A DNA stretch of 64,000 bases, taken from Peribacillus frigoritolerans. GTDB lineage: Bacteria; Bacillota; Bacilli; Bacillales; DSM-1321. Made by a program: the position numbers and the translations under genes. Shown piece by piece: positions 28,780 through 38,016 of this stretch (position 1 is its first letter; every line of letters starts with the position of its first letter). The notes under the pieces were generated by a model that searched no databases, was not told the origin of the DNA, and saw nothing but the letters and a program-made list of their open reading frames with translations. Location: the NCBI RefSeq assembly GCF_001636405.1, contig NZ_KV440950.1, positions 3,514,778 through 3,578,777 of the forward strand, written 5' to 3'.

Positions 28780-30030
28780 CTAATTTTTCTTGGATAATTG
28801 CAAGGCATTCTTGATGCTTTTCAGTGATTTTGAGCTACCATACATCAAGACTCCACCACGATAGATTTTTGCTCCGATTATTCCAAGTAAAACAATCGTT
28901 AAGATCAACACTCCTATGCTGATGGCGATTTCCCAGAATGGAACTTCAAGCATCCCTACGCGCAAGAACATGATCATCGGCGTGAAAAAGGGAATGAATG
29001 ATGTGATCGTAATATAACTGGCTGACGGATTCCCCAGTCCAAACATCGCAATCATGAAGGCGATGACAACTAACATGGTCATCGGTGAAATCATTTGCTG
29101 GACATCTTCAATTTTGCTGACCACGGACCCAAGGCATGCTGCAAGAGTCGCGTACAGAAAATACCCAAGCAAAGCGAAGATGATTGCATAAATGATCGTT
29201 GAGATATCTGTGCTGCCGAAACCGAAAAATGAAAAGAATCCTTCATCCATACCTGTCAAGTTTTGTTTAATCGAGAAATAGCCCACCGCAAAAAATAAAA
29301 TCATTTGAGTAAGACTAAGTAAAGCAACACCCATTATTTTGGCAAACATCTGAGTGACTGGCGGGACACTTGAAATCAGGATTTCCATGACTCGTGATGT
29401 TTTCTCAGTAGCCACTTCCATTGCAATCATCGTTGCATACATCAACACACCGAAGTAAATCACGAATAGGAGCACATACACGAGACCGCGTGCTTGATTG
29501 AGATCCTCTTCCGTTTTTGCATTTTTCTGAAGAGCAATCGTATCAAATGCTGGCGGCGTATTCAATTGAGCGATTTGCTGCTCTGTCAAATTCAATTCCT
29601 TCGCCGTTATTTGACCCTTCAATTGAGTAAGCGCTAATAGTAAATCATTACTTACCGCAGAATCTGAAATTTGATTCGCTTTGTACGTTCCCTTGAAGCC
29701 GAGAGTTTTATCCTTTTGGATTAATAAATACCCAACGATTTCCTCCGCGCTGACCATTTCCTCCGCTTCCTTTTCATCCTGGACGGATATTATCGATAGG
29801 TCATCGTTCACACCTGCTACAGCATTTTTATAAGAATCAAATAAACCGCCTTCAGTCTGATCGATTACGGCAACCTTTTCCTGTTCATCACTGTCGAATT
29901 TATCAATAAGATTCGAAAGATTCGAAAGAACGAGAATCAGTGCCATCATAATGATTGTAGAAATGATAAAGGATTTCGTCTTTAATTTTGATAGGTATGT
30001 ATGGGAAAGGACAATCCAAAATTTATTCAT
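28780..30030 (-). CDS. ABC-2 type transporter permease (NatB/YhaP-like)
   Basis: 416-residue permease: one N-terminal helix (about 20-40), a large extracellular loop (45-170), then a cluster of five to six helices. This is the ABC-2/NatB layout used for Na+ or drug export. The ATG at 30030 overlaps the end of the ATPase gene by eight bases and follows AGGTG; the GTG at 30039 is less well placed. It forms a complex with the upstream ATPase. Substrate unknown. Confidence 0.88.
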   Translation of the reverse strand: MNKFWIVLSHTYLSKLKTKSFIISTIIMMALILVLSNLSNLIDKFDSDEQEKVAVIDQTEGGLFDSYKNAVAGVNDDLSIISVQDEKEAEEMVSAEEIVGYLLIQKDKTLGFKGTYKANQISDSAVSNDLLLALTQLKGQITAKELNLTEQQIAQLNTPPAFDTIALQKNAKTEEDLNQARGLVYVLLFVIYFGVLMYATMIAMEVATEKTSRVMEILISSVPPVTQMFAKIMGVALLSLTQMILFFAVGYFSIKQNLTGMDEGFFSFFGFGSTDISTIIYAIIFALLGYFLYATLAACLGSVVSKIEDVQQMISPMTMLVVIAFMIAMFGLGNPSASYITITSFIPFFTPMIMFLRVGMLEVPFWEIAISIGVLILTIVLLGIIGAKIYRGGVLMYGSSKSLKSIKNALQLSKKN

Positions 30031-30922
30031 AGACGGCACCTACTTTTTCAATGAAAATATCCGTCAGCGATGGTTCTTCCAATTCGAATTTCCGGACGAA
30101 ACCTCTTGGAACAAGATCACGTAGCATGCTCTCAGCCACATCTTCACCAGTTACCTGAAGAATTTTCCCTTCCATCGTGTTCTTGACTTTTGTTACACCT
30201 GCATAATGATCCAAGAAAGATAGATCAAAATCTGCTTTAATTGAGACATTTTTTTTACCAAAAGAACGCTTGATTTCTTTTAACTTTCCAGCCACAACAG
30301 GTGAACCTTTATGCATGATGCAAAGATGCTCACACATCTCTTCGACATGCTCCATGCGATGGCTCGAGAAAACGATCGTCGTGCCGCTGTCCCTTAAGTC
30401 AATGACCGCTTTCTTCAGGATTTCCACATTCACTGGATCCAGTCCGCTGAAGGGTTCGTCAAGAATAAGTAATTCAGGTTTATGGATCATGGATGCGATC
30501 AGCTGGATTTTTTGTTGATTTCCCTTTGAAAGCTCTTCAACTCGCTTATCGATATACTCGGGCACCATAAAGCGGTCCAGCCAATACTCCAATTCTTTCA
30601 AAGCATCGCGTTTGTTCATCCCTCTTAATCTAGCCAAATAAACAATTTGATCGCGCACCTTCAGTTTTGGATATAGTCCGCGTTCCTCAGGAAGATAGCC
30701 AATCATGGAACTGGTCGTATAATCGATTTTCTTACCATCCCAGACAACTTCCCCTTCAGTAGGGTCAAGCAGGCCGAGTATCATCCGGAACGTGGTCGTT
30801 TTCCCCGCTCCATTCCCGCCTAAAAAGCCGAACATTTCTTTTTCGGGGATAGTTAAATCAAGCTTGTTGACTGCTGTGAAATCCCCGAATTTTTTCGTAA
30901 CTTCTTTAATGTGTAAAACCAA
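30023..30922 (-). CDS. ABC transporter ATP-binding protein (NatA/YhaQ-like)
   Basis: ATPase of 299 residues: Walker A GGNGAGKTT (about 35-43), signature motif LSKGNQQK, Walker B LLILDEPFSG, switch His in FSSHRM. The signature LSKGNQQK and the C-terminal extension of about 90 residues are typical of the NatA/YhaQ branch. A TTG start follows AGGAGG by 7 bases. Cotranscribed with the permease. Confidence 0.92.
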   Translation of the reverse strand: MVLHIKEVTKKFGDFTAVNKLDLTIPEKEMFGFLGGNGAGKTTTFRMILGLLDPTEGEVVWDGKKIDYTTSSMIGYLPEERGLYPKLKVRDQIVYLARLRGMNKRDALKELEYWLDRFMVPEYIDKRVEELSKGNQQKIQLIASMIHKPELLILDEPFSGLDPVNVEILKKAVIDLRDSGTTIVFSSHRMEHVEEMCEHLCIMHKGSPVVAGKLKEIKRSFGKKNVSIKADFDLSFLDHYAGVTKVKNTMEGKILQVTGEDVAESMLRDLVPRGFVRKFELEEPSLTDIFIEKVGAVYE

Positions 30923-31282
30923 TGCGCAACCTCCTATTATATGATTCTAATTATATGTTAACGGAAAGGTTTTCCATTTTCAACTATCACCAAGAGCCAA
31001 ATAACACTTTACTTTTTCTCCTTCGATTATATGTAAATTAAATAAACAAATTTCACTATCTAACTATTGAAAATAAATTAAATGTAAAATAGTGGGTAAA
31101 AACAATAATTTTGCGTTATTGAGGTTATTCTTGTTAAATTTTGGATTATACGGAAATCAAGTTTTCCATCACTAAAAAAGGACTTTTACGCCTTTCTTTT
31201 GCATTGGTAAATTTTTGGACTTTTTTGGGTACAATATGAAATGAACTAGTAAACGTTATCTTAGTTTCGGGAGGAAGTTTAT
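30923..31282. other. Divergent intergenic region
   Basis: 360 bp between the divergent ABC and cyclohydrolase-like genes. AT-rich; no riboswitch features recognised (no FMN aptamer motif ahead of the RibA-like gene). Confidence 0.5.
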
Positions 31283-32041
31283 ATGATTAATGAAAAAGTG
31301 GCTTTGATATTAGAAGATAAAATTAACGTTATTAAAAGTGATGAAACATCCATTTATTTAGTCGGCCCAATCAAATTACCCGTAAACTTAGAGGGCGAAA
31401 CAATTATATTCCAATGGTATTGCTGGTTACGATGTGAGAATATGGCGGGTCATTTTTGTGGTGACGGCACTTATAATATAGATAAGATCATTGAAACTTT
31501 AGCCTCTTCCAACTTAGCGGAAATGCAGCAATCCAGCGTGTTACTGTATGGAGATTTTCAACATTCAGCTGATGCACTTATCCGGATGCATAGTATTTGT
31601 CATACTGGCGATATATTCGGAAGCAAACGCTGTGATTGTGGCTTCCAATTAAAGCAGGCTATGAAGATGATTGCAACTCAAGGATCCGGAGCTTTATTTT
31701 ATTTAGCGAATCACGAAGGAAGGGGCATCGGATTATTTAGTAAAGCCATGGCTTATGTTCTGCAAGAAAAAGGATTGGATACGGTGGAAGCGAATTTGGA
31801 GCTTGGATTTGTGGATGACGCACGTAACTACGATGACGCCATTCGGGTGTTAAAAAAACTGCGCTCTAACCCAGTGACTCTTATCACCAACAATCCGAGA
31901 AAATTAGAAGCTCTCCAAAACTCAGGTGCCAATGTTGCAGGCAGAGTTCCGTTATGGGGAGACATTTCCGAGTTTAATGAAAAATATTTAAAAACTAAAG
32001 TCGTACGTTCCGGTCATATAAAAGATAGTAAAAATGAATGA
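31283..32041 (+). CDS. GTP cyclohydrolase II-like protein with altered RQEGR motif
   Basis: Homologue of RibA, 252 residues, with an N-terminal extension of about 85 residues not found in minimal RibA. The zinc cysteines are present (C106, C117, C119 in ICHTGDIFGSKRCDCG). The Tyr of MAYVLQ and the Arg of DDARNY, counterparts of E. coli Tyr105 and Arg128, are also present. The usual HRQEGR stretch is ANHEGR. It stands alone, away from other riboflavin genes. It may be a genuine cyclohydrolase, a relative using another nucleotide, or a secondary-metabolism enzyme. The ATG follows GGGAGGAAG. Confidence 0.85.
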   Translation: MINEKVALILEDKINVIKSDETSIYLVGPIKLPVNLEGETIIFQWYCWLRCENMAGHFCGDGTYNIDKIIETLASSNLAEMQQSSVLLYGDFQHSADALIRMHSICHTGDIFGSKRCDCGFQLKQAMKMIATQGSGALFYLANHEGRGIGLFSKAMAYVLQEKGLDTVEANLELGFVDDARNYDDAIRVLKKLRSNPVTLITNNPRKLEALQNSGANVAGRVPLWGDISEFNEKYLKTKVVRSGHIKDSKNE

Positions 32042-32936
32042 CTGATCATTTTTTATGAAATTGTTTTTACCCATGCATAGGTTTGAAATGGAATTTGATT
32101 TATAACATCACAGGTTACCGTAAAATGAAAACACATACGAGTATAAGGGAATAATAAAATTGCTCACGCTGGATAATAAGAAAATACATAAAAACAGGAT
32201 GCAACGGAACGTTGCACCCTGCCTGAAAAAGGGGTTTGCTTCATTTCGAATCAGCATAAATTCTCTGCGATAAACACCTCATCTACATTAGAGTAAGAAC
32301 TGGTATCTGACTAGAGTTTACCATCCAAAGCAATCATCCCCTATATCTTAAAAGTTTCATCAACTTTCAAAGCATAAATGACAATTATTGAATGAGTTTT
32401 CTGCTTTTACGTGCAAGAGAACCATCTCCTTGCTCGAATCGATTTTTTAATGAAGCTATCAGTAGTTAAGTTAAACGTCTTTAACTAACACCTCATTTAC
32501 TATATGATGCGAATCATACGTAATCAGTAGCCCCTTCTTCTTTATTTATAATGACCATCAGCGGTTAAAAAAATAACTGGTTGTTTATGGATATCAAAAA
32601 TTCTTTCAAACGATTTCCAGCAAACAAAAAAGGGAATTTAATGGAATTTCAAACGAAAATCTTCGCAATCTCAATGGCATAACAAATGCTTTGTTCCCTA
32701 ACGATCCTTTTTAGCACATTAATTAGTGGAATTAAGCTAAACTAAACAGATAAACTCTACACTAAGTTCAACTCCCGTCAGTGGAAATGGCGGGTGGGCA
32801 AAAATAAAAAAGGCGCCAGTCAATTAGTTTTCATCGACTTGTACACCCCCTTCCAGTATTTACTTTATCATTATTTAGAAAGGACAAAGCGAATAACCTA
32901 GCTTTGTCCCTCCTTCATAGTACTATGAAGAGTTGA
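32042..32936. other. 895-bp gene-free stretch
   Basis: No intact gene. It contains a minus-strand terminator-like hairpin near 32195-32225 (CAGGGTGCAACG / CGTTGCATCCTG followed by T5) and the terminator of the phosphatase operon. A short minus-strand reading near 32600 (QPVIFLTADGH) faintly resembles a receiver domain, but is too short to call. Confidence 0.4.
32881..32910 (-). terminator. Terminator of the phosphatase operon
   Basis: Stem GGGACAAAGC / GCTTTGTCC with a 10-base loop and a T-rich tail on the minus strand, 27 bp after the metallophosphatase stop. Confidence 0.8.
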
Positions 32937-33950
32937 TTATTGCGCTTTCAAATCTGCACGATAATCGTCTATAATCGCTTGTATCTCCGGATCAGCCGGA
33001 ACATTTGTGACGTCGTAGAGAAATCCATCGGATTCGACCAAAGTCATTTTGGCGTCAACGACTTCAAAAGTCAAATTAAGACGGCCCAAATAATGTTCTT
33101 GTTCTCCGCCAGCTTGAGTAATTGGCACCATCACCTCTCCGTTGAATTCATATTCGGGAGTTTCGATGACCTTGTGTGTATCTGCCCCAATTACCGCCGA
33201 AACTCCGGGAACCTGAGCCAGCTTGTGGTCTTCGGGATTTCCAGCATGCGAAAGGACAATGTTTACGTCTGACTTCTCACTCACTTCAGGAAGCAACGCA
33301 TTCAACGCTTCAACCGGTTCGATGAAATCGAGGTCTGCAACATCATCCCAACCGCGAATTTCCGGCTTCATCGAAGTAAGGCCGATCATCCCGACTTTAA
33401 CGCCTGAGAAAGCAAAACTCTTCCAAGGCTTGACATTCTGTATGTACTTTCCTGTTTCCCTATTAATGACATTTCCAGTAAGGATGGGGAAATTTACGTT
33501 GCGATGGTAATCCTTTAACTGTTCATAACGGCTGTCCGGTGTGCCCTCCCCGGCAGGGTATACGCGGAAGTCGTTGTTTCCGAGAGCCATTGCATCATAG
33601 TCCAAAGCTTTCAACAGGGACGTCTCCAACTCTCCTTGACCCGCTTGAAACTCGCCGCGCAGGAAGACATCCCCGCCATCGACGAGAAGCACATTCTCCT
33701 CTTCATTGCGCACACTTTCAATGATGGTGGCATACTTCGCAACAGAATTGTGATGAACGGTTCCATCATCCAGCGTGACGATGTCATCCAAATGACCATG
33801 AAAGTCATTTGTCTGGAGAATGGTGAGTTCAAACCTCTCTCCCTCCTTGAGCTTTTCCTCCGCATCTGCCGTATCGGGAATTGCGGCAAAAGCGGCAGCC
33901 ATCGCCAGCGAAAAGCAGCCCTTCAAATAAATCTTCCTTATTATATTCAT
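32937..33950 (-). CDS. Secreted 5'-nucleotidase-like metallophosphatase
   Basis: Calcineurin-like phosphoesterase of 337 residues with a Sec signal peptide (1-31, cleavage expected after ADA). It is the first domain of the UshA/YfkN type: LQTNDFHGHLDD metal motif, DGGDVF, GNNDF and LSHAGN, VIGADTH. The usual C-terminal nucleotide-specificity domain is absent, so the substrate may be broader or different. The start at 33950 follows GGAGG by 7 bases. Last gene of the phoX-tatA operon, so probably a phosphate-scavenging exoenzyme. Confidence 0.85.
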   Translation of the reverse strand: MNIIRKIYLKGCFSLAMAAAFAAIPDTADAEEKLKEGERFELTILQTNDFHGHLDDIVTLDDGTVHHNSVAKYATIIESVRNEEENVLLVDGGDVFLRGEFQAGQGELETSLLKALDYDAMALGNNDFRVYPAGEGTPDSRYEQLKDYHRNVNFPILTGNVINRETGKYIQNVKPWKSFAFSGVKVGMIGLTSMKPEIRGWDDVADLDFIEPVEALNALLPEVSEKSDVNIVLSHAGNPEDHKLAQVPGVSAVIGADTHKVIETPEYEFNGEVMVPITQAGGEQEHYLGRLNLTFEVVDAKMTLVESDGFLYDVTNVPADPEIQAIIDDYRADLKAQ

Positions 33951-33993
33951 ACTATTTCCTCCATGCATTTACTCTATTAAATGATAAAAATAG

Positions 33994-34224
33994 TTATTTA
34001 GTTTCCAGTCTTTTCGATTTCTCAAGAGCTATTCGATTGTTTTTTTCTTCAAAGTTAGTTTTTTCTTTATTTTCATTGCTGATCAAATCATTTGTCGATT
34101 TTTTAAATTCTTTTAATGTGTTTCCAAATGCCCTTCCAATTTCGGGTAATTTAGAAGGGCCAAAAATGATTAACGCTATGACTAGAATGAGAATTAAACC
34201 AGGGATGCCGATACTGGATAACAA
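33994..34224 (-). CDS. tatA: Twin-arginine translocase TatA/E-type subunit
   Basis: 76 residues: one membrane helix (about 5-22), the [14 protein letters not shown] hinge, an amphipathic helix and a charged tail. The TTG at 34224 is preferred: GGGGGTGAG stands ahead of it at a normal distance, while the GTG at 34233 lies inside that ribosome site. It is directly behind phoX, whose product has a Tat signal, as in the PhoD-TatA/C pairing of Bacillus. No tatC is in the window, so TatC must be supplied from elsewhere. Confidence 0.9.
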   Translation of the reverse strand: MLSSIGIPGLILILVIALIIFGPSKLPEIGRAFGNTLKEFKKSTNDLISNENKEKTNFEEKNNRIALEKSKRLETK

Positions 34225-34281
34225 ACGTCTCACCCCCTATTCCATGATGGTTTGTTAGTACTCAAAAAATGAGATCATCAC

Positions 34282-35727
34282 TTATAAAATTGGCATGCCA
34301 TGACGCTCTAAAGCTGCTGCTTCTAAAATAGACATGCCTTGTTCTTCTGCGAATGCAGTAAGTTTATCCGAAACAACAGGAGCAAGACTTGCTGGCGGCA
34401 AAGCCTGGTTCATAGCTCGTCTACGGGTAGAATTTCTGCGTGCAAATGGTCCCCATATCGCAAAGGTGATACCTGGTGTTTGCATATTCACAAAGAAAGT
34501 ATTTCCATCTGGAGAAAATGTAGGGCCAGCAAATTCAGAACCGTTCATCATATTCTCAGCGAAAGTATAAATATTTCCTTCAGGAGTTAATCCGACGATA
34601 CGGTCATTGCCGCCGCCATCTTCGGCGATCCAAAGATCTCCCCAAGGAGTGATCGTAATGTTATCCGGTGCTTCTAAATCATTTTTATCAGTAGACTCAT
34701 AGAATAGTTCTAAGTTGTTTGTCGCTGGCGTATAGCGATAAACACGGCCAAGGCGTGATGAACCTGCACTTGTATCATCAAACCATAAAGTACCTTCAGA
34801 AAAATAAGCCCCTTCTAAGCGGCTAAACTGAATGCAGCCTTCATCCTTAGCATCTTGCTGTGCAATTTCAGGATTTAATTTTTTCCAGATAATCCCAAAT
34901 TTTTGTCCAGTATTAAATTGACTTGCAGCTGCAGCTGGCAATTCATCAATCGCTGCTGCTTCAAGGATACCTCCCTTTTGCAGAGAACCTAGCTTTTGAC
35001 TTCGGTCATGTGGTGTAAAACGGTACAAGAAGCTTGGACTTGCGTCTTCGGTTAAATACCAAATTCCTGTTGAAGGGTCAACATGCCCAGCTTCATGGGA
35101 GAAATAACCCATATCACGGATCGGTGTTCTTGACATTTCGTTTTCAGGATCAAGCGGATTTACTTCAAATACAAAGCCATGCCCCATATCTCGAGTTTCT
35201 TCCATTGTTAACCAGGTCCCCCAAGTCGTAGCTCCACCCGCACAGTTACGGATCGTACCTGAACTTGATACATACTGATCAATGACCTTGTTATTTTGTC
35301 CAACGATTATTGTGGTTGTGCCGCCGGCAGCACCAGCGCTCCAAGGTTTTTTCCCGTTTACAGGGTAATCTGAATTTGTCCCATTTTCATGGTTTCTTAC
35401 AAGAATGGTTGTACCCTTTTCCCCTTTATAGGCAGCCATTCCATCGTGAGCAGATGGGACAAGGTCACCATTAGGCATGATATCACCAGTTTTTGAAAGC
35501 ATTTTGTAATGAAATCCCCTTGGCAGATCGAGAACTCCATTTGGATCTTTTACTAGTGTGCCATAGCCACCAAATCCGCTTGTTGGATTGCTGGATCTTG
35601 CAGCAAATCCTTTTGTAGCTCCCGCAAGAGAAAATACCCCAGTTGAACCAAGTGTTAATGCTAAAGTACTCATTCCGCCAACTTTTAAGAAATTACGTCT
35701 GTTTAAACCGCTATTGCCAGATTTCAT
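34282..35727 (-). CDS. PhoX-type alkaline phosphatase (DUF839), Tat-exported
   Basis: Secreted PhoX-family phosphatase of 481 residues. The twin-arginine signal is NRRNFLKVGG at residues 9-18 followed by a hydrophobic stretch. Motifs: GATTWGTWLTMEE near residue 170 (metal-binding Glu), GYFSHEAGHVDP, and WIAEDGGGN. It releases phosphate from organic esters outside the cell. The ATG at 35727 follows GGAGGT by 7 bases; upstream in-frame codons lack a site. A Pho-box-like triple repeat lies 70-100 bp upstream. Confidence 0.9.
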   Translation of the reverse strand: MKSGNSGLNRRNFLKVGGMSTLALTLGSTGVFSLAGATKGFAARSSNPTSGFGGYGTLVKDPNGVLDLPRGFHYKMLSKTGDIMPNGDLVPSAHDGMAAYKGEKGTTILVRNHENGTNSDYPVNGKKPWSAGAAGGTTTIIVGQNNKVIDQYVSSSGTIRNCAGGATTWGTWLTMEETRDMGHGFVFEVNPLDPENEMSRTPIRDMGYFSHEAGHVDPSTGIWYLTEDASPSFLYRFTPHDRSQKLGSLQKGGILEAAAIDELPAAAASQFNTGQKFGIIWKKLNPEIAQQDAKDEGCIQFSRLEGAYFSEGTLWFDDTSAGSSRLGRVYRYTPATNNLELFYESTDKNDLEAPDNITITPWGDLWIAEDGGGNDRIVGLTPEGNIYTFAENMMNGSEFAGPTFSPDGNTFFVNMQTPGITFAIWGPFARRNSTRRRAMNQALPPASLAPVVSDKLTAFAEEQGMSILEAAALERHGMPIL

Positions 35728-35770
35728 CAACATTACCTCCAAAAAACCTTTTTTGAGGGGTGCTATATTC

Positions 35771-35825
35771 CTTATAGCAAACCCTACCCTCAAAATTAAC
35801 AGACCATTTTAAATGCTCTGTTAAA
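35771..35825 (-). promoter_or_regulatory. Pho-box-like promoter of the phoX operon
   Basis: On the minus strand, TTAACA, TTAAAA and TGTTAA follow each other with a period of 11-12 bp, matching the direct TTAACA-type repeats bound by PhoP. A TATAAG minus-10-like hexamer follows about 20 bp downstream. A small palindrome TGCTATA / TATAGCA (35761-35779) overlaps it. Confidence 0.6.
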
Positions 35826-36564
35826 CTCATGTGATTTTATTCCTTCGTATGAAAGATAAACCAAAAGTCACGGTTAACACGAAAATAAAGGAGGTTATTA
35901 CGGGCATTTATAACATGTAAAAGGCGGAAATTGATGGTATTAGTCAAAAATGGAGAAAAAACTAAGGATTTTGTCATAAAAAGACCGATGCAGAATATTA
36001 AAGCTTATTAATCGTTTGTAAATATAAGAGATACACTATGACAAACTAGTTACTCCGATTATTCCACCAAAATCTACTGAATTTTTGGAAGAGGAAAGGC
36101 AAAGACTTTGATATAGTGGAATCACGCTTGATATCTATTCGCACACAGTGAAGCATGCAGAAAAAATCAGCCGATGAGTTTGATGATTGTAGGACGGACA
36201 AAAATGCACATAACAGCCAAAAATAAAATCCATACGATTGTAAGACAAAGCGTCAGTCTTGTGCAGTTCCAATGTAATGTAAATAGCGTGACAACACCCC
36301 AAATATATATTCTCTTTTCCTATTGCTTAATGAAGCAATATCAGTATAGTCATCACAGTCATATCAGATTAACCTTTTTATTTTGATGCAATCAGGATAC
36401 CAAAATTGACTACAGGACTATTCAAAAACAATCAAGAGCTTTTACATAGCCAATTATTAAGTAAATGGCGTCGATATATTTTTCGACATATTCTTTTCTT
36501 AAAAGGAATTAAGACTTGGATAATCGAATATAGGTATTTAAGTTTATTAGAAGGGGTGATTCAA
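35826..36564. other. Intergenic stretch with integrase remnant
   Basis: No intact gene. Contains a short plus-strand phage-integrase-like remnant (annotated separately); the remainder shows nothing recognisable. Confidence 0.5.
36118..36177 (+). pseudogene. Remnant of tyrosine recombinase C-terminus
   Basis: The frame reads GITLDIYSHTVKHAEKISR then stop. This is the typical end of phage-type integrases just around the catalytic tyrosine (LDxYSHxxxxxxxxA). Nothing of the upstream catalytic domain is recognisable. Confidence 0.5.
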
Positions 36565-36768
36565 GTGAGTATTAACATGGCTGAACACAGACTTGTCAAA
36601 GAAATAGCGATTTCAATCATCTCTACCCGTTTAGAAAAAAGCTTGGATGAAATAGAAAACTTATTTGGTGTTATTCTCGATACAGAACCGGCAGATGTAT
36701 TGGCTACAAAAGCAAAACAATTAGCCTCTGCAACAACTGTAGAACAATGCATTGATATTTTTATATAG
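36565..36768 (+). CDS. Small helical protein, unknown function
   Basis: 67 residues from a GTG that follows AAGGGGTGAT. Charged, amphipathic and probably all-helical (MAEHRLVKEIAISI, then RLEKSLDEIENLFG, then PADVLATKAKQL). No signal peptide or membrane segment. A terminator follows 30 bp later, supporting a real transcript. Family not recognised. A longer frame to 36406 lacks a ribosome site. Confidence 0.6.
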   Translation: MSINMAEHRLVKEIAISIISTRLEKSLDEIENLFGVILDTEPADVLATKAKQLASATTVEQCIDIFI

Positions 36769-36800
36769 AGGATCGAAACATAAAAGGCATTACAAAAAAA

Positions 36801-36828
36801 GGTACTCACCATTGTTGTGAGTACCCTT
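36801..36828. terminator. Bidirectional terminator
   Basis: Stem GGTACTCAC / GTGAGTACC between convergent units, with A7 before and CTTTC after. Confidence 0.7.
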
Positions 36829-36869
36829 TCGCCTAAAATTTCTGCTTTAAAAAATGAACATGAAAATGA

Positions 36870-37680
36870 TTATTTCACTTCCATAATCCATTTTGCTTTG
36901 CTACCCGTAGTATAATCTGTGAAAAAGATTTCATAAGGTGCATTATCGGTTACTCCCAAAGCAGCAGGTCCGTTAACGTGCTTACTAGCTTGAACACTCT
37001 CTGTAAATGTATCGAGAGCATATACCTCCATCTTTTCACCTTTGCTGTCATACACTTCAGAATTTCCTGGGCTAACTACTTATTCTTCTTTTGTACCATT
37101 TTGGTATTCAATATCAAATCCCAATACTTCTTTGGGCTGTGTTTCTTCGAATTCGTTTCTTTCCTTTGTGTAATGTACATTTGTTAATGTTTTGATATGA
37201 CCTACTACATTTACCTTTTCACCTAGTTTAAAGGTCCCAAGCTCTTTAGGTTTTTGTTCGGAATCTTCATCGAATTCAATAGGCTTCTTGTTTTCCGCAA
37301 TAACTGTTTGGCTCAAATCAACGGTACGGATAGTAGGTTCTTTTTTATCATCATAAAGTTAAGAGTGTTTATATAGTTCTCGTATGTAGGCATTCATAAT
37401 AGCTGCTTGCATGCTGTTCTCAAAACTTCCACCATCTGAGTTGTTCACTTTCATTTCTATCGTTTTAGAGTCTTTTAATTCAATGCTTTTATAAGTGATA
37501 GTTTCTTCATCATCAGGACCAGCCATCTGTTTTAAAAATGTTTTGAAATCTTTTTTAGGCATATAAATTTTAGCCCATGCATCTTTATCAGAATTCTAAA
37601 AACTATTTTAGAAAAATCTTCTAAAGTTGAGAATTCTTTTTGTTCCTTCTTTGGTAAAGAAAAACGCCATAATACATAAA
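36870..37680 (-). pseudogene. DUF4352-type secreted protein, broken by stops
   Basis: One continuous minus-strand frame from about 37580 to 36870 is interrupted by TAA at 37359 and TAA at 37080. Text on either side matches a DUF4352-containing lipoprotein: KDAWAKIYMPKKDFKTFLKQ, then LGEKVNVVGHIKTLTN, then VYDSKGEKMEVYALDTFTE. The second stop replaces what is usually Tyr before VVSPGNSE. A frameshift near 37600 cuts off an upstream piece (KKEQKEFSTLEDFSKIVF); the signal peptide is gone. Recent decay is likely, as the text is otherwise clean. Confidence 0.75.
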
Positions 37681-37960
37681 AGTATAACAACGATGGTCTT
37701 CTATATTACTAGACTCGGCTATATTTCTAAATAATAGATGGGTACCCATAAAAAATAAGTTGTCCATAAAGGTGAGCTAGAGAAATTAAGTAGCCAATTA
37801 CAGTATTGGTGCTAGTAGAATGGCATAGTCTATTCCACTTGCTTGTTGAGAATAATCGTTTTATCTTTCTGTTAACATCAGTGCCCTTCCTTACATACCG
37901 GTGTTTGTTGTATTTTTAATTTCACTATTAAATACAACTAAGGTTTTTCAAACACATAAA

Positions 37961-37985
37961 GCCAAAGGGTTAAAAACCCTTTGGC
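37961..37985 (-). terminator. Terminator of the sigma factor gene
   Basis: Stem GCCAAAGGGTT / AACCCTTTGGC, 32 bp after the stop of the SigH-like gene. Confidence 0.75.
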
Positions 37986-38016
37986 CAAAAGAGCAACTTA
38001 ATAGTAAACGGCTCTT

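Noticed and set aside
30923..31282. Possible FMN riboswitch ahead of the RibA-like gene
   Set aside because: None of the conserved FMN aptamer segments could be found.
32240..32640. Minus-strand fragment resembling a response-regulator receiver (PVIFLTADGH)
   Set aside because: Only about ten residues agree and stops surround them.
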